DNA of 30,507 bases from IGN2 sp964639955 (GTDB lineage: Bacteria > Bacteroidota > Ignavibacteria > Ignavibacteriales > Ignavibacteriaceae): contig CAZXGJ010000047.1 in the NCBI GenBank assembly GCA_964639955.1, forward strand, positions 1 through 30,507, written 5' to 3'. Position numbers and translations under genes: made by a program. How positions within the stretch are numbered: position 1 is the first letter of the stretch; each line of letters starts with the position of its first letter. Below, piece by piece: positions 1 through 6,383 of this stretch. Below the pieces are notes generated by a model that was not told the DNA's origin, made no database searches, and was given only the letters and a program-made list of their open reading frames with translations.

Positions 1-30
1 TTTATAGAAAAATACTTAATCTTCTCTTAG

Positions 31-44
31 GTATCATATGATAC
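31..44. repeat. Perfect 14-bp palindrome
   Basis: GTATCATATGATAC reads the same on both strands. It sits about 50 bp beyond the end of the third tRNA-Ser-like copy, in sequence with no recognisable gene (1-92). It could be an operator or a recombination site; nothing else in the window shares it as far as I can see. The palindrome is seen directly, its function is unknown. Confidence 0.45.
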
Positions 45-92
45 TAACTATAAGTGAGAATGCAGTTAAAAATATTTTAAGCAAGAAGAAAC

Positions 93-197
93 GAATTCTC
101 CTGAAGGGCTGCCTATGGCAGAACCCACGGTACGGTTTCCCATACACACGCTCTCCAGGCGTGCCATCCGCCAGAGGCGGACACTCCTGCATCTTAC
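93..197 (-). pseudogene. Decayed tRNA-Ser-like copy 3 with hairpin insertions
   Basis: The minus strand repeats most of the intact tRNA-Ser at 739-825: anticodon arm, long variable arm and half of the T arm, with one G-to-A change at 142 on the plus strand. The D-loop bases are replaced by the 15-bp hairpin TCCGCCAGAGGCGGA (167-181). A 22-bp insertion containing CTGCCTATGGCAG (109-121) sits in the T loop exactly after TTC. Homology stops at the T loop, so the 3' acceptor half is missing. On the other side the copy ends at the N gap. It cannot fold into a functional tRNA. It is best read as a remnant of a tandemly repeated unit. Confidence 0.8.
167..181. repeat. 15-bp hairpin TCCGCCAGAGGCGGA in D-loop position (copy 3)
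   Basis: A perfect 6-bp stem with an AGA loop, identical to 429-443. In both places it replaces the seven D-loop bases (GTTAAAC on the plus strand) of the intact tRNA gene. Confidence 0.85.
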
Positions 198-297
198 NNN
201 NNNNNNNNNNNNNNNNNNNNNNNNNNNNNNNNNNNNNNNNNNNNNNNNNNNNNNNNNNNNNNNNNNNNNNNNNNNNNNNNNNNNNNNNNNNNNNNNN
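198..297. other. Assembly gap of 100 N
   Basis: Exactly 100 N, the usual placeholder for a scaffold gap of unknown length. Sequence to the left ends at the point where, in copy 2, the 3' end of a GIY-YIG gene begins. Sequence to the right starts 13 bases inside a GIY-YIG gene copy. The true gap content is therefore probably another near-identical GIY-YIG gene that broke the assembly. Proteins predicted across the N are artefacts. Confidence 0.97.
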
Positions 298-310
298 AAA
301 CAAAGTACAT
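298..310 (-). pseudogene. First codons of a second GIY-YIG gene copy, cut by the gap
   Basis: Reading from 310 on the minus strand gives ATG-TAC-TTT-GTT (M-Y-F-V), the same start as the intact GIY-YIG gene at 713. The flanking 55 bp (298-352) are identical to 701-755, including the spacer between tRNA and start codon. The rest of the gene is hidden by the N gap, so it may be intact in the cell. Confidence 0.7.
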
Positions 311-352
311 AAAAATTAAGGGTATTTTGTAAAAGCGGAGAGAGTGGGATTC

Positions 353-382
353 TCAGCCAGAGGCTGATGAGCCTTCGGCTCA
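353..382. repeat. Double 15-bp hairpin inserted in T loop of copy 2
   Basis: Two adjacent 15-bp palindromes of the same build, a 6-bp stem with a 3-base loop: TCAGCCAGAGGCTGA (353-367) and TGAGCCTTCGGCTCA (368-382). They interrupt GATTC|GAACCC with no loss or duplication of flanking bases. Confidence 0.85.
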
Positions 383-428
383 GAACCCACGGTACGGTTT
401 CCCGTACACACGCTCTCCAGGCGTGCCA

Positions 429-443
429 TCCGCCAGAGGCGGA
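429..443. repeat. 15-bp hairpin TCCGCCAGAGGCGGA in D-loop position (copy 2)
   Basis: Same element as 167-181, replacing bases equivalent to 802-808 of the intact tRNA gene. Confidence 0.85.
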
Positions 444-455
444 CACTCCTGCATC

Positions 456-713
456 TTACTGTTTGTGTTTGAATTCAGGAAAATTCTCGTCGAGCCATTT
501 CCTTCCCATACCGGACTTAAGAAATTTTTCTCTTATTAAAGCTTCGGCTTTTGTTCTGTAAGTTTCTTTGTGAATTGAAATCCAGGGAATTCCTCTTTTA
601 GTGAAGGTGCTTTTTCCAGCGTTGTGTTTGGTTAATCTTTCGTCAGCATTTTCACTTGAACCAATATATCTTTTACGGAGTTTGTAACTCCAAAGTACAT
701 AAACAAAGTACAT
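456..713 (-). CDS. Small GIY-YIG nuclease family protein
   Basis: An 85-residue single-domain GIY-YIG protein of the short URI/YhbQ-like type (usually 80-100 residues). The GIY strand reads V-Y-V (Y5) and is followed by Y16-I17-G18, the catalytic-type Arg R26, H30-N31 and the metal-binding Glu E62 in an A-L-I-R-E-K context, so the active site looks complete. The start is the ATG at 713. The reading frame stays open through the upstream tRNA gene to 863, but that part translates tRNA sequence and should not be included. The gene begins 25 bp after the 3' end of tRNA-Ser(GGA), and its TAA stop abuts a decayed copy of the same tRNA. It may depend on read-through from the tRNA promoter. Relatives are very common in Bacteroidota and their role is poorly defined. 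A homing-like or recombination role here is inference from the tandem arrangement. Confidence 0.88.
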   Translation of the reverse strand: MYFVYVLWSYKLRKRYIGSSENADERLTKHNAGKSTFTKRGIPWISIHKETYRTKAEALIREKFLKSGMGRKWLDENFPEFKHKQ

Positions 714-738
714 AAAAATTAAGGGTATTTTGTAAAAG

Positions 739-825
739 CGGAGAGAGTGGGATTCGAACCCACGGTACGGTTTCCCGTACACACGCTCTCCAGGCGTGCC
801 AGTTAAACCACTCCTGCATCTCTCC
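739..825 (-). tRNA. tRNA-Ser (anticodon GGA)
   Basis: The minus strand folds into a class II tRNA. The acceptor stem is GGAGAGA/TCTCTCC with discriminator G. The anticodon stem CGC/GCG holds the loop CTGGAGA (GGA anticodon). The long variable arm is TACGG-GAAA-CCGTA, and the T arm is GTGGG-TTCGAAT-CCCAC. CCA is not encoded. It reads UCC/UCU codons. It is the intact member of a family of three copies at the left end of the window and the likely source of the two broken ones. Confidence 0.96.
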
Positions 826-838
826 GAAAAGCGGGAAC

Positions 839-870
839 CAAATATAAAAATTGACCAACCCATAACAAAA
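839..870 (-). promoter_or_regulatory. Bacteroidota-type promoter of tRNA-Ser(GGA)
   Basis: On the minus strand TATATTTG (839-846) matches the -7 consensus TAnnTTTG of the Bacteroidota primary sigma factor. A TTTTG -33 element (866-870) lies 19 bp upstream. The -7 box ends 13 bp before the mature tRNA, which allows a short 5' leader. It probably also serves the GIY-YIG gene behind the tRNA. The consensus is established for Bacteroidota; the assignment here is by eye. Confidence 0.6.
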
Positions 871-966
871 AGAATGTTTTTTGTGTAAATATAAAATTTT
901 GTGAGATTGAGCTTGTGGAAAATTTTCTATAATTTGAAAGTGATTTTTCAAAATGACAGTAATAAT

Positions 967-1767
967 TTGCAGAAACGTATAGCCATAGCATTACCAAAAG
1001 GTGGTGTGGGTAAAACCACAACCGCTTTAAATTTATCTGCAAGCCTTGCTATTGCCGGTAAAAAAACTTTATTAATAGATTTTGACCCGTCAGGAACCTG
1101 CACAGCCTGCCTTGGTTACAGATCTTATGAATTAAAAGGTGATATATTCCAGGTATTCAGCTTTACAAAATCTATTGAGAGTGTGATTCATAAAACTGAA
1201 TTGCAAAATCTCGACTTCATTCCCTGCCAGGTAGCTTCGGGTGAAGTAGAAGAGAGGGTAGCGCGTATTACAAAAAACATTTATTTGTTCGAAAATATTT
1301 TAAATCTTGAACCGCTGATGATTTATGATTATATCATAATTGATTGTCCGCCTTATTTGCGGGGATTGACAACTATCGCACTTTCAGCGGTTCACTCGGT
1401 TATATTACCGGTAAAAGCCGGTCACTTTTCAGTAATGGCGCTGCTGAAAATGAATTCGCATATAAAATGGGTGAAAGAAAATATTAATCGCAACCTTGAA
1501 ATAGAAGGAATTTTACTCACTATGTTCGAACCAAAAACAAAAGCCTGGGACTTAACGCGAAAAGCTATCAACCGCTATTTTGAAAATCATGTAATGAAAA
1601 CAATCGTGCCGAAGAATATTACTTTAACTGAGGCAGAATTTTATCGTAAACCATCAGTAATAATCGATGCGAATACAAAAGGATCCCTGGCGTATAAAAA
1701 TCTTGCAAAAGAAATAATCGAAAAAAATTATAAGAAAGTAGAAATTGCAGGTATTATTCCAAGTTAA
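967..1767 (+). CDS. ParA/Soj-family ATPase (orphan)
   Basis: A P-loop ATPase of the ParA/MinD superfamily. It has the deviant Walker A K-G-G-V-G-K-T-T near its N-terminus, an A' motif D-F-D-P-S-G where Soj proteins usually have D-x-D-P-Q-G, and Walker B Y-I-I-I-D-C-P-P. Such proteins dimerise on DNA with ATP and drive partitioning or positioning of DNA or protein cargo. I chose TTG 967 because it places the Walker A about ten residues from the N-terminus, as in the family. GTG 901 and GTG 940 are in-frame alternatives that would add an unfamiliar leader, and no start has a good ribosome-binding site. No parB or parS-like partner is visible nearby, so it is unlikely to be the chromosomal Soj. 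It lies between two divergent tRNA-Ser genes, a context that fits acquisition. Confidence 0.85.
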   Translation: MQKRIAIALPKGGVGKTTTALNLSASLAIAGKKTLLIDFDPSGTCTACLGYRSYELKGDIFQVFSFTKSIESVIHKTELQNLDFIPCQVASGEVEERVARITKNIYLFENILNLEPLMIYDYIIIDCPPYLRGLTTIALSAVHSVILPVKAGHFSVMALLKMNSHIKWVKENINRNLEIEGILLTMFEPKTKAWDLTRKAINRYFENHVMKTIVPKNITLTEAEFYRKPSVIIDANTKGSLAYKNLAKEIIEKNYKKVEIAGIIPS

Positions 1768-1776
1768 ATATAATCA

Positions 1777-1864
1777 GGAGAGGTGCTAGAGTGGTTGAAT
1801 AGGCTGGTCTCGAAAACCAGTGTGGTATTTATTGCCACCGAGGGTTCGAATCCCTCTCTCTCCG
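1777..1864 (+). tRNA. tRNA-Ser (anticodon CGA)
   Basis: A class II tRNA. The acceptor stem is GGAGAGG/TCTCTCC with a terminal G-U pair and discriminator G1864. The anticodon stem CTGGT/ACCAG holds the loop CTCGAAA (CGA anticodon). There is a long variable arm, and the T arm is GAGGG-TTCGAAT-CCCTC. CCA is not encoded. It starts 9 bp after the ParA stop codon and is probably co-transcribed with it. It reads UCG codons. Confidence 0.96.
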
Positions 1865-1903
1865 CTATTCAGAGTTCAGAAGGAATCACATTTTTAGAAT
1901 TAA

Positions 1904-2140
1904 ATGAAGTCATTAAACATTATTCTATTATCTGTAATTTGTCTGGGGATAATAATCCTTACCATACAAAGTAATGAATATTCGTTTTCAGCATTGAAAA
2001 GGGTTTCACGATTAATTGATCAATACTCATACAACATTTTATCCATAAAACAAATTGATAGTCTGACTGCGGATAAAAATCTGAGGTTTTCGGAAGCTTT
2101 CTATTTAAAGCTGAAGGCAGGTCAGGCAAGTCTGCATTAG
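1904..2140 (+). CDS. Small hypothetical membrane-anchored or exported protein
   Basis: A 78-residue ORF whose first ~22 residues form a strong hydrophobic segment (I-I-L-L-S-V-I-C-L-G-I-I-I-L-T-I) followed by a polar, charged tail. This suggests a signal anchor or an uncleaved signal peptide. I recognise no family. It lies 39 bp after tRNA-Ser(CGA), with no clear ribosome-binding site. It could be a real short gene or a chance ORF; the hydrophobic N-terminus and normal-looking composition favour a gene. Confidence 0.45.
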   Translation: MKSLNIILLSVICLGIIILTIQSNEYSFSALKRVSRLIDQYSYNILSIKQIDSLTADKNLRFSEAFYLKLKAGQASLH

Positions 2141-2308
2141 CAACTAAATAAATCAGGCATAAAATTCTGCCTGCATTTGATCAATTCTTTCTGCCTCTTA
2201 TCATAAAAATGTTTGAAAACCAATATTAGTACTATACTTTTCTAATAGGTAATAATACAATAATAAGTTTCCCCCCAAAACAGCAGATAAACATGCTACC
2301 CTGGAAGA
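2141..2308. other. Intergenic stretch before terminator; possible small transcript
   Basis: No ORF worth calling lies between 2141 and the MATE gene at 2411. The stretch is AT-rich, has a run of six C at about 2270, and ends in a strong terminator. It may be only the 3' untranslated region of the small ORF, or it may hold a small RNA. Confidence 0.3.
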
Positions 2309-2341
2309 GTCCCGAAAAATAGTTTCGGGACTTTTCTTTTT
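2309..2341 (+). terminator. Rho-independent terminator
   Basis: GTCCCGAAA (2309-2317) pairs with TTTCGGGAC (2323-2331) around a 5-base loop and is followed by TTTTCTTTTT. It closes the transcription unit on its left and insulates the MATE gene. Confidence 0.9.
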
Positions 2342-2410
2342 AAATTGATTTGACCTGCCTCACGTTTATTCTGATTCAATTCCGTAATTTTACCGGCAAT
2401 TTTTTTTTGA

Positions 2411-3751
2411 ATGATGATGCTTCTAAAAAAACATATTATCAACACTATTCAATTGGCTTATCCGGTTATCATCGGACAGCTTGGAATTATTATGATGGGT
2501 GTAGTTGACAGCCTGATGGTCGGAAGGCTGGGAGCTGCACCACTCGCCGCTGCCTCGTTGGGAAATAGCCTTACATTTATTGTTTTGATCGTTGGAATAG
2601 GAGTATCATTAGCAGTTACTCCTCTTGTTGCTATTGCTGTTGGCGCAAAAAAATATGAAGACTGCGGAGTTTATTTTCGTCAATCCCTTCTTGTTAACAG
2701 TGTTTTATCAGTTTTCATTGCTGTAATTGTTTTTTTCGCTTCCGATTTGATCGTTTATTTCGATCAGCCCATAGAAGTTCAGCTGCAAGCAAAATCCTAT
2801 ATGAAAATTATTGGTTTAAGTTCAATACCTTTAATGCTTTTTCAAACTTATAAACAATTCATTGAAGGTCTGTCAGTAATGCGCCCTGCGATGATTATTG
2901 CCCTGCTCGCTAACATTGTTAATGCAGCTGCTAACTGGGTTCTGATTTTTGGCGAGCTCGGATTTCCCGCGCTTGGGCTCGACGGAGCCGGTTGGGCAAC
3001 TTTTGCATCAAGAGCATTTATGACTGTGGCAATAATGGGTTTTGTAATGAACAACAAATTTTTTAAGCAGTACGATGTAACTTTCCATTACAGAAGCATT
3101 AATTTTCCGGTAATTAAAAAACTTTTAGGTTTAGGGCTGCCAAGCGGCTTCCAGTATTTTTTTGAAGTCGGTGCCTTCTCATTTGCAGTTGTGATGGTTG
3201 GCTGGCTTGGAACAAATCAGCAAGCAGCACACCAGATTGCTATAAACCTAGCTTCGATATCGTTTATGGCTGTACTTGGAATTTCTGCAGCTGGTTCCAT
3301 TCGTGTTGGAAATGCTGTTGGTCAAAAAGACATTGATGAAACACGTAGAGCAGGTTTTACAGCTTCTTTACTCGGTGCATCGGTAATGTTCTGCTCCGGG
3401 GTTATCTTTATTCTTTTCAGAAACTTTTTACCTGCACTGTATGTGAACGATGAAGTTGTTATTTCAATTGCTTCTTCGTTATTAATCATTGCGGCTCTCT
3501 TCCAGCTTTCTGATGGTATTCAGGCGGTTGGTATTGGCATTCTTCGCGGGTTAACCGATGTAAAAATACCTACTGCAATTACTTTTATTGCTTACTGGGT
3601 GGTAGGGCTTCCGGTTGGTTATTTGCTCGGATTCACATTTCAACTCGGTGTTCAGGGTGTTTGGATCGGACTGCTGCTGGGATTAACTACATCAGCCATT
3701 TTACTTACTCTGAGATTCAATGTAAGAAGCAAACATATTATTGATGTTTAA
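2411..3751 (+). CDS. MATE family efflux transporter
   Basis: A 446-residue polytopic membrane protein with about 12 hydrophobic segments in two homologous halves, the normal size for MATE/NorM-type cation/drug antiporters. The first helix region P-V-I-I-G-Q-L-G-I-I-M-M-G-V-V-D-S-L-M-V-G is typical, as is the equivalent G-L-P-S-G-F-Q-Y-F-F-E in the second half. It exports cationic compounds from the inner membrane using a Na+ or H+ gradient; the substrate cannot be read from sequence. Three consecutive ATG codons start the gene, and I keep the first. Its stop codon shares bases with the stop of the convergent minus-strand gene (TTAA at 3748-3751). Confidence 0.93.
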   Translation: MMMLLKKHIINTIQLAYPVIIGQLGIIMMGVVDSLMVGRLGAAPLAAASLGNSLTFIVLIVGIGVSLAVTPLVAIAVGAKKYEDCGVYFRQSLLVNSVLSVFIAVIVFFASDLIVYFDQPIEVQLQAKSYMKIIGLSSIPLMLFQTYKQFIEGLSVMRPAMIIALLANIVNAAANWVLIFGELGFPALGLDGAGWATFASRAFMTVAIMGFVMNNKFFKQYDVTFHYRSINFPVIKKLLGLGLPSGFQYFFEVGAFSFAVVMVGWLGTNQQAAHQIAINLASISFMAVLGISAAGSIRVGNAVGQKDIDETRRAGFTASLLGASVMFCSGVIFILFRNFLPALYVNDEVVISIASSLLIIAALFQLSDGIQAVGIGILRGLTDVKIPTAITFIAYWVVGLPVGYLLGFTFQLGVQGVWIGLLLGLTTSAILLTLRFNVRSKHIIDV

Positions 3752-4542
3752 TCCGAAAATATTTTCGTAATAAATTTCTTTGGAATCTCTTCAAAATAAA
3801 AATTGCTGATTGTTAAATTCTTTAACTTTTTATCCCATATTTCTTTCGGATCTTCCTGCAGAAGCCTGAATGAATTCTTATTTGAAAATTTTGATCCAGT
3901 AGCAACCACATAGAATGGTTTTTTGTGTGATTTGCAAAGCAAAGCCAAAGTATAGCTGCCGGCTTTGTTTACAACATTGCTATTTTTTAAAACTGAATCA
4001 GCTCCGATTATTGCTGCATCGACTTTTGTGACACACATTGCCATCATTGCGTCGGTCACCAACTCTGCTTTAATTCCGGCTTTTGCCAATTCTTCTGCTG
4101 CCAATCTCCCTTCAAACATTGGCCTCGATTCACAGACAACAACTTTTAAACTATTATTTTTCTTGTGCCAATACTTGAGCAAATCCAAAACAGTTCCGCT
4201 CCTGGAAAGGGTAATTATCTTTTTAATTTTTAGAAGATGAGGTTTCATTTTGTTAAATAGTATTTCAGCTTCATTTCTTTTTTTTATTTGATGTCCTGCT
4301 AAAAATTTATCTAAAGAAATTTTACTTTCACTCCTTAATAGATTTTTAAGCTCATGCAAGTATGAATTAATAGTTGTGAAATGTCCGAGTTTGTTTCGTA
4401 CTAAGCCGATCGAATCCCTGATTTTTGATCGATCATTCAGGATGGAGAAGAAGTAATTATTAATCAGGGACTCAAGTTCCGAAGAACCTAGTGTTTTGTT
4501 ATTCAGAATTTTATTTAATTCAGTCGTTGAACTCTTCTTCAT
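3748..4542 (-). CDS. eIF-2B alpha/beta/delta-like family protein
   Basis: 264 residues from the ATG at 4542; a longer frame to 4620 only translates the overlapping upstream gene. The C-terminal half carries the IF-2B/ribose-1,5-bisphosphate isomerase/MtnA fold signatures: S-G-T-V-L-D-L-L, E-S-R-P-M-F-E-G, G-A-D-S-V-L and V-N-K-A-G-S-Y. The pattern is closer to eIF-2B-type proteins than to bacterial MtnA: it is shorter, and the usual G-A-D-R-I is G-A-D-S-V-L. The substrate is therefore open; a sugar-phosphate isomerase or a regulatory nucleotide-binding role is possible. It overlaps the exonuclease/GIY-YIG gene by 23 bp, so the two are translationally coupled. Confidence 0.82.
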   Translation of the reverse strand: MKKSSTTELNKILNNKTLGSSELESLINNYFFSILNDRSKIRDSIGLVRNKLGHFTTINSYLHELKNLLRSESKISLDKFLAGHQIKKRNEAEILFNKMKPHLLKIKKIITLSRSGTVLDLLKYWHKKNNSLKVVVCESRPMFEGRLAAEELAKAGIKAELVTDAMMAMCVTKVDAAIIGADSVLKNSNVVNKAGSYTLALLCKSHKKPFYVVATGSKFSNKNSFRLLQEDPKEIWDKKLKNLTISNFYFEEIPKKFITKIFSD

Positions 4543-6259
4543 CTGCAATACTGTTTGTAACCAGTTTCCTGATGTTGTATTTGCTGTATGATTTCTTAGC
4601 AAAAGGTTTGCTGTCTGCAACTGAATTCATCAATTCATATTTGGTATTGAAATCTTTCAGATAAAATATTCTTACCTTGTTCCGGTTTTTAGTGAGCCAG
4701 TTCAGGGATATTTTAATCTTCTCAAGGTCTTCTTCGGTTGGATTGTGATTAGTTCTTATTGTTTTTGAAAAATAGTCGTCCAAAGCAGCTTCAAAATTAT
4801 TGTTGCCGCTACCTGTTTCTTTTTTGATAAAAAATTTTCCTTCGAGCAGCAGGATGTAATCGTGTTTAATGACTTCCGTAATTTCAAACAGAACATTTGC
4901 TTTGTTTACCGGCTCTGCCAGCAGGGAAGATTTATGAGTTTGCGAAAGGAGCAGATCAATTACCTGTTTTGTCTCACCTGCTTTTTCATATTGTTCTTTT
5001 AATGCGTACTCTTTCATTTTATTTAACAATCTATCCAGGGCTGACTGATTTCTTCCTGAAAGAAATTCATAAACTTTTTCAAGTTCTTCAAAATATTCCG
5101 GGTCATTTTGCTTTTCACAAGGGGCAGTGCATCTTTCAATTTCAGCGAGAAAACATCTTTTTCCTTTCCGGAATTCCTTATCAGTGCATTCACGGAGTAA
5201 AAATGTTTTATCAATTATGTTCAAAACAGCTTCTGATTTTTTTCTTGAAACGTATAATCCGAAATAATCATTGCCATCAAAATCAAAATTAGCTGAGATT
5301 TCCGGTTTAGGGTATTTACTGGTTTTGTTTATCCTGATAAAATATTTATTGCTGTATTTTTTTAGCTGACGATTGTGTTTTGGATTAATAACTTTTATGC
5401 TTTCTGCCTCAAGCAGAAGTGCTGTCAGCTCTGAATTGGTTATTTCAGTTTTAATTTTTACTGCCTGCTTTACGATTCTTTTTGCTTTAGGGTCTGCAGC
5501 TGATGAAAAATAACTTCGAACTCTTTCCTTTAACGATTTAGCTTTACCAATATAAATAATTTCATTTCTTTTGTTGATAAAATAATAAACGCCTGGTGAA
5601 TCGGGCAGAGAATAGATTGAATCAAAAATTCCTTTTGGTAGTTTTAAAAGTTGATTTGCAGGAACTACAGACGATTGGTATCCAATCAATTGCTGAAGTG
5701 TTTTTATTCCTTCTTCTTTAGATAATTTTTTTATCAGCTTGATTAAAATTTTGGCAGTTGCTTCAGCATCAGATAAAGCTCGATGTGAATCTCTGTTATG
5801 TATTTTAAGATATTCAGATAAGGCACCAAGCGATCTGCTTTTCAGTGACGGATAAATTTTTCGTGCAAGCTTTAAAGTGCAAATAGTTGGATTACTTAGA
5901 GGCTCGAATCCGTTCCTAATAAATTCATATCTTAAAAATCCCTCATCAAAGCTTAAGTTATGGCCGCTTATTACTGAATCACCTATGAAGTCTTCTATAT
6001 CATCAGCCAAATCATAAAAGCCGGGAGAGTATTCTACATCGCTGTTACCAATACCGGTAAACTGAGTAATGAAATACGGTATATCGCAGCCGGGATTAAT
6101 AAGTGAAGAAAACTTATCTGTAATCTTTAAGTTCTTTACCCTGACGATACCGATTTCTATAATTCGGTTGTTCCTTGCAGAAAGCCCTGTGGTTTCAACA
6201 TCAAGCACGCTGAATTCGGCCTCGTCTAACGGTATGTGCGGAAGTTCTAATGTAATCAT
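4520..6259 (-). CDS. DEDDh exonuclease fused to UvrC-like GIY-YIG nuclease
   Basis: A 579-residue two-nuclease protein. Residues ~14-180 are a DnaQ/DNA polymerase III epsilon-type DEDDh 3'-5' exonuclease: D20-x-E22 (V-L-D-V-E-T-T-G), H100-N-L-S-F-D105, and H159-R-A-L-S-D164. Residues ~215-300 are a UvrC N-terminal GIY-YIG domain: P-G-V-Y, Y236-I-G-K-A, R247 and a conserved L-L-L-E-A-E-S-I-K helix. A Cys cluster follows around C-F-L-A-E-I-E-R-C-T-A-P-C, as in UvrC. The C-terminal third has a UvrB/UvrC-like helical segment, but the RNase H-like and helix-hairpin-helix parts of full UvrC are not evident, so it resembles Cho plus DnaQ. Fusions of this order are known, for example in Actinobacteria. 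The likely role is DNA repair: incision plus resection. Confidence 0.92.
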   Translation of the reverse strand: MITLELPHIPLDEAEFSVLDVETTGLSARNNRIIEIGIVRVKNLKITDKFSSLINPGCDIPYFITQFTGIGNSDVEYSPGFYDLADDIEDFIGDSVISGHNLSFDEGFLRYEFIRNGFEPLSNPTICTLKLARKIYPSLKSRSLGALSEYLKIHNRDSHRALSDAEATAKILIKLIKKLSKEEGIKTLQQLIGYQSSVVPANQLLKLPKGIFDSIYSLPDSPGVYYFINKRNEIIYIGKAKSLKERVRSYFSSAADPKAKRIVKQAVKIKTEITNSELTALLLEAESIKVINPKHNRQLKKYSNKYFIRINKTSKYPKPEISANFDFDGNDYFGLYVSRKKSEAVLNIIDKTFLLRECTDKEFRKGKRCFLAEIERCTAPCEKQNDPEYFEELEKVYEFLSGRNQSALDRLLNKMKEYALKEQYEKAGETKQVIDLLLSQTHKSSLLAEPVNKANVLFEITEVIKHDYILLLEGKFFIKKETGSGNNNFEAALDDYFSKTIRTNHNPTEEDLEKIKISLNWLTKNRNKVRIFYLKDFNTKYELMNSVADSKPFAKKSYSKYNIRKLVTNSIADEEEFND

Positions 6260-6383
6260 ATCCGAAATGTAAATCTTATGTTTAATAGTTTCAAAATAAG
6301 GATATTTATACCCAAATCTCTTTAAGTCACTTTTTATTTGCTGTGTAAATTGAATATATTTTGCAGTAAAAATTCACACTCTT

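Larger units (their letters stand above)
338..455 (-). pseudogene. Decayed tRNA-Ser-like copy 2 with hairpin insertions
   Basis: Outside the insertions this is identical to tRNA-Ser(GGA) at 739-825 over three blocks (298-352, 383-428 and 444-456 match 701-755, 756-801 and 809-821). Two changes destroy it. Thirty bases made of two hairpins (353-382) are inserted in the T loop exactly between TTC and GAA. The seven D-loop bases are replaced by a 15-bp hairpin (429-443). The first four acceptor bases (GGAG) are also lost, because the stop codon of the upstream GIY-YIG gene occupies that place. The 3' acceptor half is kept. The perfect identity of the remaining parts points to a recent duplication or gene conversion. 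Confidence 0.85.

Noticed and set aside
34..446. Several ORFs spanning the N gap on both strands
   Set aside because: They translate through 100 N and through tRNA-like sequence; none has a protein family look.
338..455. tRNA-Ser copy 2 as a functional tRNA with removable introns
   Set aside because: Removing the T-loop insertion restores that loop, but the D loop has lost seven bases and the first acceptor bases are replaced by a stop codon, so a normal tRNA cannot form.
93..461. Hairpin-bearing repeats as a CRISPR array
   Set aside because: There are only two or three copies, the repeats are tRNA-derived, no regular spacers exist and no cas gene is present.
673..951. 92-residue minus-strand ORF over the tRNA-Ser
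   Set aside because: It is tRNA sequence in another frame plus promoter DNA.
1783..1974. 63-residue ORF starting inside tRNA-Ser(CGA)
   Set aside because: Its first 25 residues are translated tRNA, and it overlaps the better small ORF at 1904.
3748..4620. Longer 290-residue start for the eIF-2B-like gene
   Set aside because: The extra 26 residues lie wholly within the upstream coding sequence in another frame; the ATG at 4542 gives a normal coupled overlap.
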